Origin: Palleniella intestinalis
Lineage (GTDB): Bacteria; Bacteroidota; Bacteroidia; Bacteroidales; Bacteroidaceae
Assembly: GCF_013166595.1 (NCBI RefSeq)
Contig: NZ_JABKKG010000005.1
Coordinates: forward strand, 126,083 to 190,082
Direction: 5' to 3'
DNA length: 64,000 nt
Within the stretch, counting starts at the first letter, position 1. Each line of letters begins with the position of its first letter. The position numbers and the translations under genes were made by a program. Of the stretch, positions 20,517 to 29,066 are shown in pieces. The notes below the pieces were generated by a model that made no database searches, had not been told where the DNA came from, and saw only the letters and a list, made by a program, of their open reading frames with translations.

Positions 20517-21719
20517 ATGCAACTGATTATTCGAAAACGATATGTTGATTTGATACTTAATTACCTTGGTAAAGGTCTGATAATTGTATTGACAGGGCAG
20601 CGACGCGTAGGCAAAAGTTGTATTTTGCAATGCGTTGAGAGACATATCATGCAACATGAGAAAGAAGCCAATATCATATCTATAAACAAGGAGTATGCTG
20701 AATTCAGCAACATAAAATATGATAGCGATTTGAACGAGTTCATCAACAACAGACTGAAAACTGACAACAAGAACTATCTTTTCATTGACGAGGTGCAGGA
20801 TATTTCTGGTTTTGAAAACTCCCTACGCAATTTCCATGCAAAAGGTTCATGTGACATTGTTGTTACCGGAAGCAACGCAAAAATGCTATCAGGAGAATTG
20901 GCGACTTACCTCTCCGGCAGATACATTGAAGTGCACATACAAAGCCTTGACTACCGTGAATTCCTGACATTCCATAATCTTCAGAACAGTGATGAGAGCT
21001 TGCTGAAATATCTTTCTTTTGGAGGACTGCCACAATTGGCTCATATCGGACTGGACAATCACAGAATGGTCACATCCTACCTTAACGACATTTACAACAC
21101 TGTTGTCATGAAAGATGTCATCAGCAGGGAGAGCATTCGCAATGTCAGATTCCTTAATGACCTCGTCAGATTTGTAAGCGACAACATTGGCAAGAACATC
21201 TCCGCTAACAGCATAAGCAAATTCATGAAGTCGCAGAACCAGACAATCTCACCGACACTGACAGCGAATTACCTGAGATTCCTGTGCAACGCCTACATCA
21301 TAAATTGCTCCAAACGGTTCGACATTCATGGGAAAAGACTGTTTGAGACTAATGAGAAATATTATTTTGAGGACATAGGTCTCAGGAACTCTTTAATTGG
21401 AATCAACCTGCGCAATGACATTGAGAAACTTCTGGAGAATGTCGTCTACCTTAATCTATGTGCCAATGGATATAATGTAACAATAGGACAGCTGCTCAAC
21501 GGTGAAATAGATTTTGTTGCAGAGAAAAACGGCAAATGCCTATATATACAGGTCTGCTATCTCTTGTCAACGGAAGAAACCATCGAAAGAGAATTCGGGA
21601 ACTTGCGCAGGATAAAGGACGATTTCCCGAAAATCGTAGTGTGCATGGATAATCTGGCAGCAAATGGGAATTACCAAGGCATCGAATGCATACATATACG
21701 TGATTTCCTGATGTCCTGA
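20517..21719 (+). CDS. AAA_14 ATPase with C-terminal DUF4143 (nuclease-like) domain
   Basis: A 400-residue cytoplasmic protein. The N-terminal P-loop ATPase has Walker A LTGQRRVGKS (about 25-34), Walker B YLFIDEVQD (about 87-95) and sensor-like VVTGSNAKMLSGEL. The C-terminal half matches DUF4143. Its final segment has a PD-(D/E)XK-like core, with Glu-Ile-Asp in GEIDFVAEKNGK followed by YIQVCYLL; the usual final Lys is replaced by Val. Bacteroidota carry many copies of this family and its role is not established; defence or mobile-element roles have been suggested. It is the only large plus-strand gene between 1 and 42 kb. Three direct repeats overlap its promoter, so it may control itself. 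Confidence 0.9.
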   Translation: MQLIIRKRYVDLILNYLGKGLIIVLTGQRRVGKSCILQCVERHIMQHEKEANIISINKEYAEFSNIKYDSDLNEFINNRLKTDNKNYLFIDEVQDISGFENSLRNFHAKGSCDIVVTGSNAKMLSGELATYLSGRYIEVHIQSLDYREFLTFHNLQNSDESLLKYLSFGGLPQLAHIGLDNHRMVTSYLNDIYNTVVMKDVISRESIRNVRFLNDLVRFVSDNIGKNISANSISKFMKSQNQTISPTLTANYLRFLCNAYIINCSKRFDIHGKRLFETNEKYYFEDIGLRNSLIGINLRNDIEKLLENVVYLNLCANGYNVTIGQLLNGEIDFVAEKNGKCLYIQVCYLLSTEETIEREFGNLRRIKDDFPKIVVCMDNLAANGNYQGIECIHIRDFLMS

Positions 21720-21802
21720 CAACGGCTTCCACAAATGGCGCGAAGCAGATCATCTTGCTCCAAACACAGAAAAAAAATATTTATTGGACAAAACTTATCT
21801 TT

Positions 21803-21864
21803 CACATAACAACAGGCTCAGCAGGAAACCATATTGGATTTTCTGCTGAGCCTGTTGTTATGTG
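21803..21864. terminator. Bidirectional terminator hairpin, 22-bp perfect stem
   Basis: Two 22-nt arms (21803-21824 and 21843-21864, beginning CACATAACAACAGG) are perfectly complementary around an 18-nt loop. They lie between the convergent ATPase (stop 21719) and LRR gene (stop 21891). No long T-run follows on either side, so strength comes from the stem. Confidence 0.65.
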
Positions 21865-21890
21865 CAGACAGATGCTGCTGCACAGCAAGT

Positions 21891-23936
21891 TTACTTCACC
21901 ATAATCTTCTTGCCGTTGACAATGTACAATCCGGAAGGGAGGGCATTGACCTCTGCCTTGCTCGCTGCCTCCTTGACAAGAGTGCCTTGGAGGTCGTAGA
22001 CATTGAAGAGGCTATCAGCAGAAGTGGATGTCTCCACACTCTCTACCGATGTGCTGAAATCGTATGCCTCTATGGTGGAGAATTTCATCCATACATCAGC
22101 ATATTTGTATCTCATCAATGCTCCATGGTTCACATAGAGTGTGCAACTGCTGTAAATTGGTTGGAAGAACACATTCTGGCTGTTACATACCGGTGGTGTC
22201 ATAGGGGAGACATAGAGCCTCTTTAATGCACGGCAGTTAGAGAATGCCATATCATAAATGTCTGTCACAGAATTTCCGATTGTTACATCAGTGAGACTTG
22301 AGCATAAAGTGAATGCGCTTCCACCGATAGTTTTCACGGAATTAGGGATGACTATGGATGTTAAACCGGAGCAGCTATGGAACGCCCCGTCACCGATAGT
22401 CTCCAAAGAATTGGGGAGCGTTATGGATGTGAGGCCTGAGCACCGCTGGAATGCACCCATACCAATAGTTACCACAGATTCAGGGATTATCACTTTTTTA
22501 AGTCCCTTACAATTGTTGAATGCACCATTTGGAAGTTCTGCAACAGAGTTCCCTATTACAACATCAGCAAGTCCGGTGCAGCTATTGAATACACTTTCAC
22601 CGAGGGTTTTCACAGAGTTAGGGATTATTATGGATGTAAGACCGGAACAGTTAGAAAACGCTCCATCACCAATAGATTCCACAGAGTTAGGTATTTCCAA
22701 GGAAACAAGACTACTGCAGCTTGCGAATGCACCCATGCCAATAGTTGTCACTGATTCCGGAATTGTTATTGATGTCAGTTTCTGGCAGCCTGCAAATGTT
22801 TCGTAATCAATGTTTTTTAGGGAATTAGAGATTGTGACGGATTTAAGACCTACACAACCTACAAATGCACTCATACCAATAGTTTCAACAGAATTAGGGA
22901 TTATCACAGACTCAAGTCTTACGCAACTATCGAATGCACTCATACCAATAGTTTTCACAGAATTAGGGATTGTTACGGAGGTCAGACTTGAACATCTTGT
23001 GAATGCATTGGCTGCAATAGTTGTCACTGAACTTGGGATAACGTATTCAGAAGAGGTTCTGCCGCCGGGACAAACTTCTAATGTTGTCTTGTCCTTGTTG
23101 TACATCACACCGTCCACCGAACAGTAGTTAGGATTATCCTTATCCACAGTTATTGACTTGATGCTGCTACTTATAAGTGCTCCAGGAGATATTTGAGCCA
23201 CAGAGCTTGGGATGATTATCCCCGTGATTGTTTTGCAGCTAACAAACACCGATGCCCAAATGTCTGTCACAGTATTTGGTATTGTGTATGTCTCTGTCTT
23301 GTTGTAACCGTCGGGGAACAGCACCAACTGAGTTTTCTCCTTATTCAGAACCACACCATCCACTGAGCAGTAATTCAGATTATCCTTGTCCACATTCACT
23401 TCTGCAAGGGAAGAAGAGTACATGAATGCATCCGAGTTTAGACCAGTCAAAGAAGCCGGAAGGGTTATGGATGTGAGTTCTTTACTGCCACCAAACGAAC
23501 AGCAGCCAATCCTTTCTACCGAATTACCCAAGGTCACGCTTGCCAATGCTGTACAGCCGTTAAACGCATAGTTTTTAACATTTGTCACAGAGTTGGGAAT
23601 TGTAACACTTGTCAATGCTGTACAATTGGCAAACGCACCTTTTCCAATGACTGTCAAAGAATTGGGGAGTGTTATGGAACTGAGTTCTCCGCAATTGAGG
23701 AATGCCTCCGACAATATTTCTGTCACAGAATATGCTGTGCCGTCATATTCCACTGTCGCAGGAATCACAACATCGCCACTGTAACTTACTTCTCCCCTTG
23801 TCACCATTAAGGTGTTTGGGGCATCGGGTGATTTGAAATAGTAGATGCCATTCACCTCAAAGTCATAGGCAAAGAGAGTCTGGCAACACACAATGAGCAT
23901 AGCCAATAAGAGTTGTCTTAGTCGTCTCATAATCAT
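21891..23936 (-). CDS. BspA-like leucine-rich-repeat surface protein
   Basis: A 681-residue secreted protein: signal peptide (LLLAMLIVCCQTLFA), a short N-terminal domain, then about 20 LRR_5 repeats of 23 residues with the pattern SVTIPNSVTxIGxxAFxxCxxL. A C-terminal module contains VYDLQGTLVKEA and ends LPSGLYIVNGKKIMVK. BspA-type LRR proteins act in adhesion and binding to host or matrix proteins. The C-terminal module resembles type IX secretion sorting domains and matches the tail of the GH3 enzyme at 45331. The two repeat runs are interrupted near residue 190 and 260 by DKDNLNYCSVDGVV-type segments. The strong sequence repetition gives long antisense frames, which are artefacts. Confidence 0.92.
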   Translation of the reverse strand: MIMRRLRQLLLAMLIVCCQTLFAYDFEVNGIYYFKSPDAPNTLMVTRGEVSYSGDVVIPATVEYDGTAYSVTEILSEAFLNCGELSSITLPNSLTVIGKGAFANCTALTSVTIPNSVTNVKNYAFNGCTALASVTLGNSVERIGCCSFGGSKELTSITLPASLTGLNSDAFMYSSSLAEVNVDKDNLNYCSVDGVVLNKEKTQLVLFPDGYNKTETYTIPNTVTDIWASVFVSCKTITGIIIPSSVAQISPGALISSSIKSITVDKDNPNYCSVDGVMYNKDKTTLEVCPGGRTSSEYVIPSSVTTIAANAFTRCSSLTSVTIPNSVKTIGMSAFDSCVRLESVIIPNSVETIGMSAFVGCVGLKSVTISNSLKNIDYETFAGCQKLTSITIPESVTTIGMGAFASCSSLVSLEIPNSVESIGDGAFSNCSGLTSIIIPNSVKTLGESVFNSCTGLADVVIGNSVAELPNGAFNNCKGLKKVIIPESVVTIGMGAFQRCSGLTSITLPNSLETIGDGAFHSCSGLTSIVIPNSVKTIGGSAFTLCSSLTDVTIGNSVTDIYDMAFSNCRALKRLYVSPMTPPVCNSQNVFFQPIYSSCTLYVNHGALMRYKYADVWMKFSTIEAYDFSTSVESVETSTSADSLFNVYDLQGTLVKEAASKAEVNALPSGLYIVNGKKIMVK

Positions 23937-24028
23937 AAAGTTTTAATCAGTTTAGAATATTCGTCCTGCTCCCAACAAGCGAAAAGAAATAAAAAAGTTG
24001 GTTTTCTCAATGGCATAGATACAAAAAA

Positions 24029-24058
24029 GTGTGGGAGTCCTTGCTGCCCGTCCCACAC
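24029..24058 (-). terminator. Terminator-like hairpin with T-run, no gene upstream
   Basis: Perfect 8-bp stem GTGTGGGA / TCCCACAC with a 14-nt loop, followed on the minus strand by TTTTTTG. The nearest upstream minus-strand gene ends at 24738 and has its own terminator, so this one may close an unannotated RNA or be a remnant. Confidence 0.5.
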
Positions 24059-24547
24059 CTTGAGGCTGTCGCATTGCCCATCACAGTAGAACGAGCAACG
24101 CCGAAGCCCACACCGATATGTTAATACACAACCTATTGCACATGTTTTTACGCGTGCACAACAGGCATGGAAAGTGTACAACACACCCATAGGGCGTCAC
24201 CGCTGCATTGTTCTTGACGAGAAATTGGAGGTTGCGACATTCCGAATTGTCAAGCCCAAGCGCTAAGTTACGCTCTTCAATAAATATGCGCCCACCCTCA
24301 TCCTTTTGCAGACTTCAGCCTTTTCGTTGTAGAAAGACTTCCACAGCATAGCAGACACGGTAGGTTCTGCAAAATTAAGAAATAACAATGAGATAACCAA
24401 ATTTTCAGACAAAGAAATTTAATGTGCACGATAAATACTGATAGCCATAATGGCATAATCACCCAAAATCCGTATTAATCAGCATGAGGAATCTTTTATC
24501 ATGCGGATTTAGAAATTTTATGCAGTTAATCAGCTACATTTTTTTAT

Positions 24548-24656
24548 TGCTACATACCCCCATTCATACCCCTATAAAATTTGCATTCGCTTGTGAAATG
24601 TTATACCTTTGCAACACATTGTTAGTAAACAAGCGTTCTTTGAAATATTTGCCATA
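24548..24656 (+). repeat. Left copy of the inverted repeat bracketing the RG-II cassette, with inward promoter
   Basis: The reverse complement of this stretch aligns with 42195-42314. A 66-nt block matches at about 56 positions, including an 18-nt identical run around AATTTTATAGGGGTAT; a second block (TCAAAGAACGCT region) matches at 22 of 25. It contains TTTG (24580-24583), N20 and TACCTTTG (24604-24611) on the plus strand, pointing into the cassette. Confidence 0.7.
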
Positions 24657-24671
24657 AAACCAAAAACAGAA

Positions 24672-24696
24672 AAGGCCGCCCATAAAGGGCAGCCTT
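24672..24696 (-). terminator. Terminator at the end of the RG-II cassette
   Basis: Stem AAGGC-GCCC / GGGC-GCCTT with one mismatch and a 5-nt loop; minus strand continues TTTTCTGTTTTTGG. It lies 42 nt after the stop of the GH137-GH2 gene. Confidence 0.75.
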
Positions 24697-24737
24697 GTTC
24701 TATACATTATATTATATAGTCATTATTTCTGACAGAG

Positions 24738-27700
24738 TCATTGCACCTCAAGATACTCAAACTCGACAGGGGTTGCGCCGACGATTGGTTTCTTTGTGCT
24801 GGGCACAAGGAGCTGTACCTGATAGTTTCCGGCGTTGATCTGTGTTCCTGTTGTCGTGGAAACGAGCTTGAACTTCTTAGGAGTTGTAGGGAATTTCATC
24901 TCACGGTCGACAAGGACTGCGCCCTTTTGGTCGACAATGCGGAGCTGTGCCGTTACAGGTGCACCCACATTCTTGTAGCGGAAGCGCAGGGCATACTCGC
25001 GTGCTACACCGGGAGTGATGATGAACTCCTTCTTCTTGTTGAGAGTGTAGCGTGATGCTGGGAAAGCCTCTTCCTCTGCAGGGAGCATGGATTTCGGCAG
25101 TTTCTCCACACGGTCGTTGTCTGTTTTCTGCCAGAAACCCGCCTCACTCTTGTCGGCAAGCGGCTTGACGGAAGCGTCCGATGTGCGCACTGCAATCGCT
25201 GAGATGACAGCCTGACCTGCCTTTACTTCAGGGAATGAGATTGTCAGTTTGCCGCCTTTCACCTCTGCCTCAACAGTCTTGCGGAACGCTCCTGCATGAC
25301 CAGCCTCTGCCCAAAGGTCTATGTCCTCAACCTTTACCTCGCCATTGACGGCAACGGAGAAGAGTCGCTGACCGTCACAGTCAGTCTTCAGTCCGCCACC
25401 AAGTCCGAGCCATGGCTCTGCGAAATAAAGCTCAACTGTGTATTTCCCGTCAGGGAGAGGGAAATCATAACTGAGTTTGTGGCGTCCGAAGCGGAATGTT
25501 TGGAAGAGATTCCAGTCCTTTGTGCCGTGGATAGGTTCTGCTATGCTGCCCTGGGAAGCACGCACGCCATCCCATGACTTGCCGTAAGTGAGATTGTCAC
25601 CCTGCCATTTGTTGCCGAAAGAGTCTGTGTAGCTGTCACCGCCACAGTTGAGTCGGAGGACATAGTTCTGTCCCTCGGCAGGCTGAAGGCTTACCGGGTG
25701 CATGTCGGCTGCTACAGGTACAATGTCAGAACCCTTGTAGAGCTTGGCGAATCCCGGTGCTTCAGGCAGTCCGTCAAGGAGGATGATGTCCTCGGCGACA
25801 GCCTTTCCGCCACGGAAACCTACAGCGCGGAGCACATTATACTTAATAAGGCGGTGCTCCCAAAGCATGTGCGTGCCTGGTTTGCGTGCGTTGCGCTTTC
25901 TTCCAAGGTACTCGCTATCGTCGGCACTATTGTAGAGACGCACACTGTCGCAGTTGGAATAGACAGCGATGTCTGTGCGGCGCGCACCGGTTTTCTTGAA
26001 GCGATCTGCCCATGTATGGCTGTTGATGTAGACCATAGGGTCAACATCAGGAGACACGTAGTTGGACCTGTACATATAATAAACATCAGCCGGCTGTTCC
26101 CAAGAAGTGAGAAGTCCCTTGTAGTTCACCGGTCCTATCTTGTCAGCCATGCGGTAAGCACCGTCCGGCTGCACACGTCCCGGATTGTCATGTGTGGCGA
26201 AAATCCACTGATAATGTCCGCAGACACTGTCGCGTGCTTCCTCGGCGAGGCGCACTTTTGTCTCAAGAAGGTCTGTCGCACGCTCCTCGCTGTAAGACTT
26301 TTCCTTACGGAGGGAATCAACAGTAGCCTCACTGTGCAAGCCGATTGTGCGCCATGCGCCATACTCACCGTTAAGAAGCTGGTTAGGCTGCTTGAGTTCT
26401 TTGTCGTAGTTGAGTGCCGTTCCGCCGTATGTTCCGCTCCAATTCTGTATGACATTCCAATCGGACCCCTCACCACCATTGCATGTTGTGACAGGGCGAC
26501 GGGCAGGGTCAAGTTCCTTGATTATCGCAGTGCATTCCTCCGCAAAGTCTTTTGGAAGAGTGGATTCGTTCTGCAATCCCCACATGACTACCGACGGAGA
26601 GTTGCGGCGTTCCTTGATGTATTGGCGCAACAAAGTCTTGAAATTCTCACGGAACTGTGGCGTGTCGTACCAAATGTGTGCGGAGAACTGGCTCCAGAAG
26701 AGCAGACCTTCCTTATCAGCCAACTGCTGATAGAGGAGGTTATGTGGCTGATGAGCCTCACGGTAGGCATTGAAACCCGCCTGACGGATGAGTTTCATGC
26801 GTGACTCTATCTGCTCATTGCTGAATGCATGGCTGTTGCCGAAGAGATGGTCATAGTCGCATGTGCCATTGATGAACACAGGTTTGCCATTCAGATAGAA
26901 GCGGTTGTCACCGTCATTGCGCATCAGAGGCCATGAGAAATTACGTATGCCGTAAGCTGTCTCCACCTGGTCGGTGGTCTTGCCGTTACGCTTAACCATG
27001 GAAACCACCTTATAAAGATAAGGGTCTTCCTGTGACCACAGTGTCGCATCGGTTACCTTTGCCTGCTGGCGCACGGTCTTTGTCTCACCCGGTTTGAGGG
27101 TAATCTTGTCTGTACAACGGAAGACACGCTTGCCGGAAGCCATGTTAAAGTTGTTGACAACCTCAAATTCTGCAACGGTAGTGCCGTAGTTCTTCACCTC
27201 CGTCTCTATGAAAACAGAGTCGCAAACGTCATTGTTCCATACATGGACACCAAACGGTTCGATGCGCACCTCATCTGTCTCGACAAGGCTGACAGGACGA
27301 TAGATACCGAAAGGCTGCGAGCCTTCGGAGAAGCCCCATTCGGAAGAGCAGCCACCACATACCCAAGGCATGTCGGTGATGAGCTCAGGATGGTCGCAAA
27401 GGACTGTCAGACTGTTGTCGCCATCCTTGATGCAGTCGGTGATGTCAAGAGTGTAGGTCAGTCTTCCTACCGGTCGGCGGTCAAACTTTTTGCCATTGAC
27501 TATCACTGTAGCATAAGAGCCGAGACCTTCGAAATAGAGGAAATAACGCTTTCCCTGCACACGTGTGGCACGGAAAGTCTTCTCATAAAGCGCAGAGCCG
27601 TGAAGGTTTCCATGCTTCTTCTGGCTGTATCCGTAATAGTCATCCCAGTTGTGTGGGACATTGCCCTGCCACACTTTGCCCTTCGCAGCAGCGTCAGTGG

Positions 27701-28952
27701 CAGTGAGGAGGGTTGATTTCCACCCTTCTGAGAGTGAGGTTATGGTGCGCTTTGCCTTACGCTGCGGAGCAGGGAATGCCACATCAGACTTGCCCATCGG
27801 GCGTGATGTGGCAAGCGCGATGCCACGCTGGCCGTCGTTGTTTACGGCACAATAGAAGTGGTAAACCACACCGTCATGCTTCAGCACATAGCTCTTGTGG
27901 GCAAACATCTCGTCATACTGCTTTGTAGGCCATACCAAGTCCTGTCCGTCCCAGTCTTGCCAATGAACCAAATCACGGGAAACGGAGAATGTGTTGAAGG
28001 CGTTGTACTTCCTCTCCGGGCTGAAAGCGGAGAAGTAGAACATTACATACAGTGGCTGTTCCTTGCCATTCACCGCTGTGGATGATGAAGAGTTCCTCTC
28101 CTGTTCCCACTTGGTAAAGTCGACGATCTGCGCATCGCCGGTAATGATTCCCGGTGCTTCGTGGGTGAAGACAGGATTGCCGGCATAGCGTTCCCATTTC
28201 TTCATGTCGTTGGAGAGTGCTATTCCGATGCGCTCAGCCTTCAGATTGTTCTCAGGATTTATGCCGCCTGCGTTGTAGAACATCACAAAACGCTTGCCGA
28301 AAGTCTTGCGCTTGTCCTCATAGATGGTGGACTTGTACTGTATGAGTTTCTCCCACCACTGTGCTCCCTTGTCATTGATGTGAAGGAGAGGCTTGTCAAG
28401 TGACTGCCATTCATGTGCCGTTGTGATGGAAGTGTCGATGCCGTCCTTCAACGCAACGTCGGTCCATGCCTTGCCGATGAACAGCGGTGCGCGGACTCCT
28501 TCGTAGCCTGTGCCCTCGCCACCTATATATGTCATCCAGTGCTTGCCCTTATATGTTCGCATACGGTAGTCACCGTTCCAGTCCCAATCGATGAGAGCCG
28601 GGAAACCGCCTCGCTGGTTCATGTCCCATCCGCTGTCCTTATAATCAAGGATGCAACCAAGGGTGCGCCAATGGAGCAAGTCATCACTTTCGCTCAACCA
28701 CGTGGTATAGCCACGTCCGTCAAGTCCGCCGGAACCGTTGTAGATGACATAAGTCATATACCACTTGTTGCCTTCACGGTAGACAGTAGGGCAGTCTATC
28801 TTATGCCCGTTGTCCTTCGGTGCAACGACCATACCGTATTTGTATGGCGATTTCACCTCATTATAGATATCCGTCATGACCTCCTTGGAGACTTTCTGCG
28901 CCATGGCAGAAAGGGACAAGAATGACAGAACCGTCAAAAGTATATGTTTCAT
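24738..28952 (-). CDS. GH137-like / GH2 / malectin fusion enzyme of the RG-II cassette
   Basis: The start is set at 28952 (MKHILLTVLSFLSL, RBS AAGGAAA, signal peptide to AMAQ); the frame opens further upstream without signal. About 1404 residues. The N-terminal 400 residues form a GH43-like propeller (CPTVYREGNKWYMTYVIYNG, TGDAQIVDF). A complete GH2 follows (about 400-1010): sugar-binding and sandwich domains, acid/base Glu in MWGLQNES, nucleophile Glu in LLNGEYGAW. Then a malectin-like CBM57 (DGKYTVELYFAEPWLG…) and a C-terminal beta domain. The same GH137-GH2 order is known from BT0996 of Bacteroides thetaiotaomicron, which cleaves beta-L-arabinofuranose and a beta-uronic acid from RG-II. 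It follows the GH138 gene, as BT0996/BT0997 are neighbours. GH2 is certain; GH137 for the first domain is inferred from context. Confidence 0.85.
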   Translation of the reverse strand: MKHILLTVLSFLSLSAMAQKVSKEVMTDIYNEVKSPYKYGMVVAPKDNGHKIDCPTVYREGNKWYMTYVIYNGSGGLDGRGYTTWLSESDDLLHWRTLGCILDYKDSGWDMNQRGGFPALIDWDWNGDYRMRTYKGKHWMTYIGGEGTGYEGVRAPLFIGKAWTDVALKDGIDTSITTAHEWQSLDKPLLHINDKGAQWWEKLIQYKSTIYEDKRKTFGKRFVMFYNAGGINPENNLKAERIGIALSNDMKKWERYAGNPVFTHEAPGIITGDAQIVDFTKWEQERNSSSSTAVNGKEQPLYVMFYFSAFSPERKYNAFNTFSVSRDLVHWQDWDGQDLVWPTKQYDEMFAHKSYVLKHDGVVYHFYCAVNNDGQRGIALATSRPMGKSDVAFPAPQRKAKRTITSLSEGWKSTLLTATDAAAKGKVWQGNVPHNWDDYYGYSQKKHGNLHGSALYEKTFRATRVQGKRYFLYFEGLGSYATVIVNGKKFDRRPVGRLTYTLDITDCIKDGDNSLTVLCDHPELITDMPWVCGGCSSEWGFSEGSQPFGIYRPVSLVETDEVRIEPFGVHVWNNDVCDSVFIETEVKNYGTTVAEFEVVNNFNMASGKRVFRCTDKITLKPGETKTVRQQAKVTDATLWSQEDPYLYKVVSMVKRNGKTTDQVETAYGIRNFSWPLMRNDGDNRFYLNGKPVFINGTCDYDHLFGNSHAFSNEQIESRMKLIRQAGFNAYREAHQPHNLLYQQLADKEGLLFWSQFSAHIWYDTPQFRENFKTLLRQYIKERRNSPSVVMWGLQNESTLPKDFAEECTAIIKELDPARRPVTTCNGGEGSDWNVIQNWSGTYGGTALNYDKELKQPNQLLNGEYGAWRTIGLHSEATVDSLRKEKSYSEERATDLLETKVRLAEEARDSVCGHYQWIFATHDNPGRVQPDGAYRMADKIGPVNYKGLLTSWEQPADVYYMYRSNYVSPDVDPMVYINSHTWADRFKKTGARRTDIAVYSNCDSVRLYNSADDSEYLGRKRNARKPGTHMLWEHRLIKYNVLRAVGFRGGKAVAEDIILLDGLPEAPGFAKLYKGSDIVPVAADMHPVSLQPAEGQNYVLRLNCGGDSYTDSFGNKWQGDNLTYGKSWDGVRASQGSIAEPIHGTKDWNLFQTFRFGRHKLSYDFPLPDGKYTVELYFAEPWLGLGGGLKTDCDGQRLFSVAVNGEVKVEDIDLWAEAGHAGAFRKTVEAEVKGGKLTISFPEVKAGQAVISAIAVRTSDASVKPLADKSEAGFWQKTDNDRVEKLPKSMLPAEEEAFPASRYTLNKKKEFIITPGVAREYALRFRYKNVGAPVTAQLRIVDQKGAVLVDREMKFPTTPKKFKLVSTTTGTQINAGNYQVQLLVPSTKKPIVGATPVEFEYLEVQ

Positions 28953-28986
28953 TTTCCTTAAAATATATTTTTCAGATTGCTTTTCT

Positions 28987-29049
28987 CCCTGCAACACAAC
29001 TGCAGGGCTTATACAATGAACAGCGGGACAAGGCTTTCCACCCTGTCCC
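28987..29049 (-). terminator. Two short hairpins between GH138 and GH137-GH2 genes
   Basis: CCCTGCA / TGCAGGG (28987-29007) and GGGACA-GG / CC-TGTCCC (about 29025-29049). Neither is followed by a strong T-run. They could attenuate or process the mRNA between the two genes. Confidence 0.35.
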
Positions 29050-29066
29050 ACTGCATGGATTCGTTA

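Larger units (their letters stand above)
23937..24671. other. Gene-free region left of the RG-II cassette
   Basis: No gene is supported. It contains a terminator-like hairpin (24029-24058), AT-rich sequence with AATCCGTATTAATCAGCATG-type repeats near 24466-24512, and the left copy of the inverted repeat (24548-24656). An 85-codon minus frame at 23933-24190 has no recognisable features. Confidence 0.6.

Noticed and set aside
22258..23127. Plus-strand frames of 182 and 105 codons with repetitive sequence
   Set aside because: They mirror the leucine-rich repeats of the minus-strand gene; repetition keeps the antisense frame open.
23933..24190. 85-codon minus-strand frame upstream of the LRR gene
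   Set aside because: Cys-rich but with no RBS, signal or known motif, and it overlaps the LRR start.
25698..26804. 368-codon plus-strand open frame
   Set aside because: Antisense to the GH2 domain, whose catalytic motifs are intact on the other strand.
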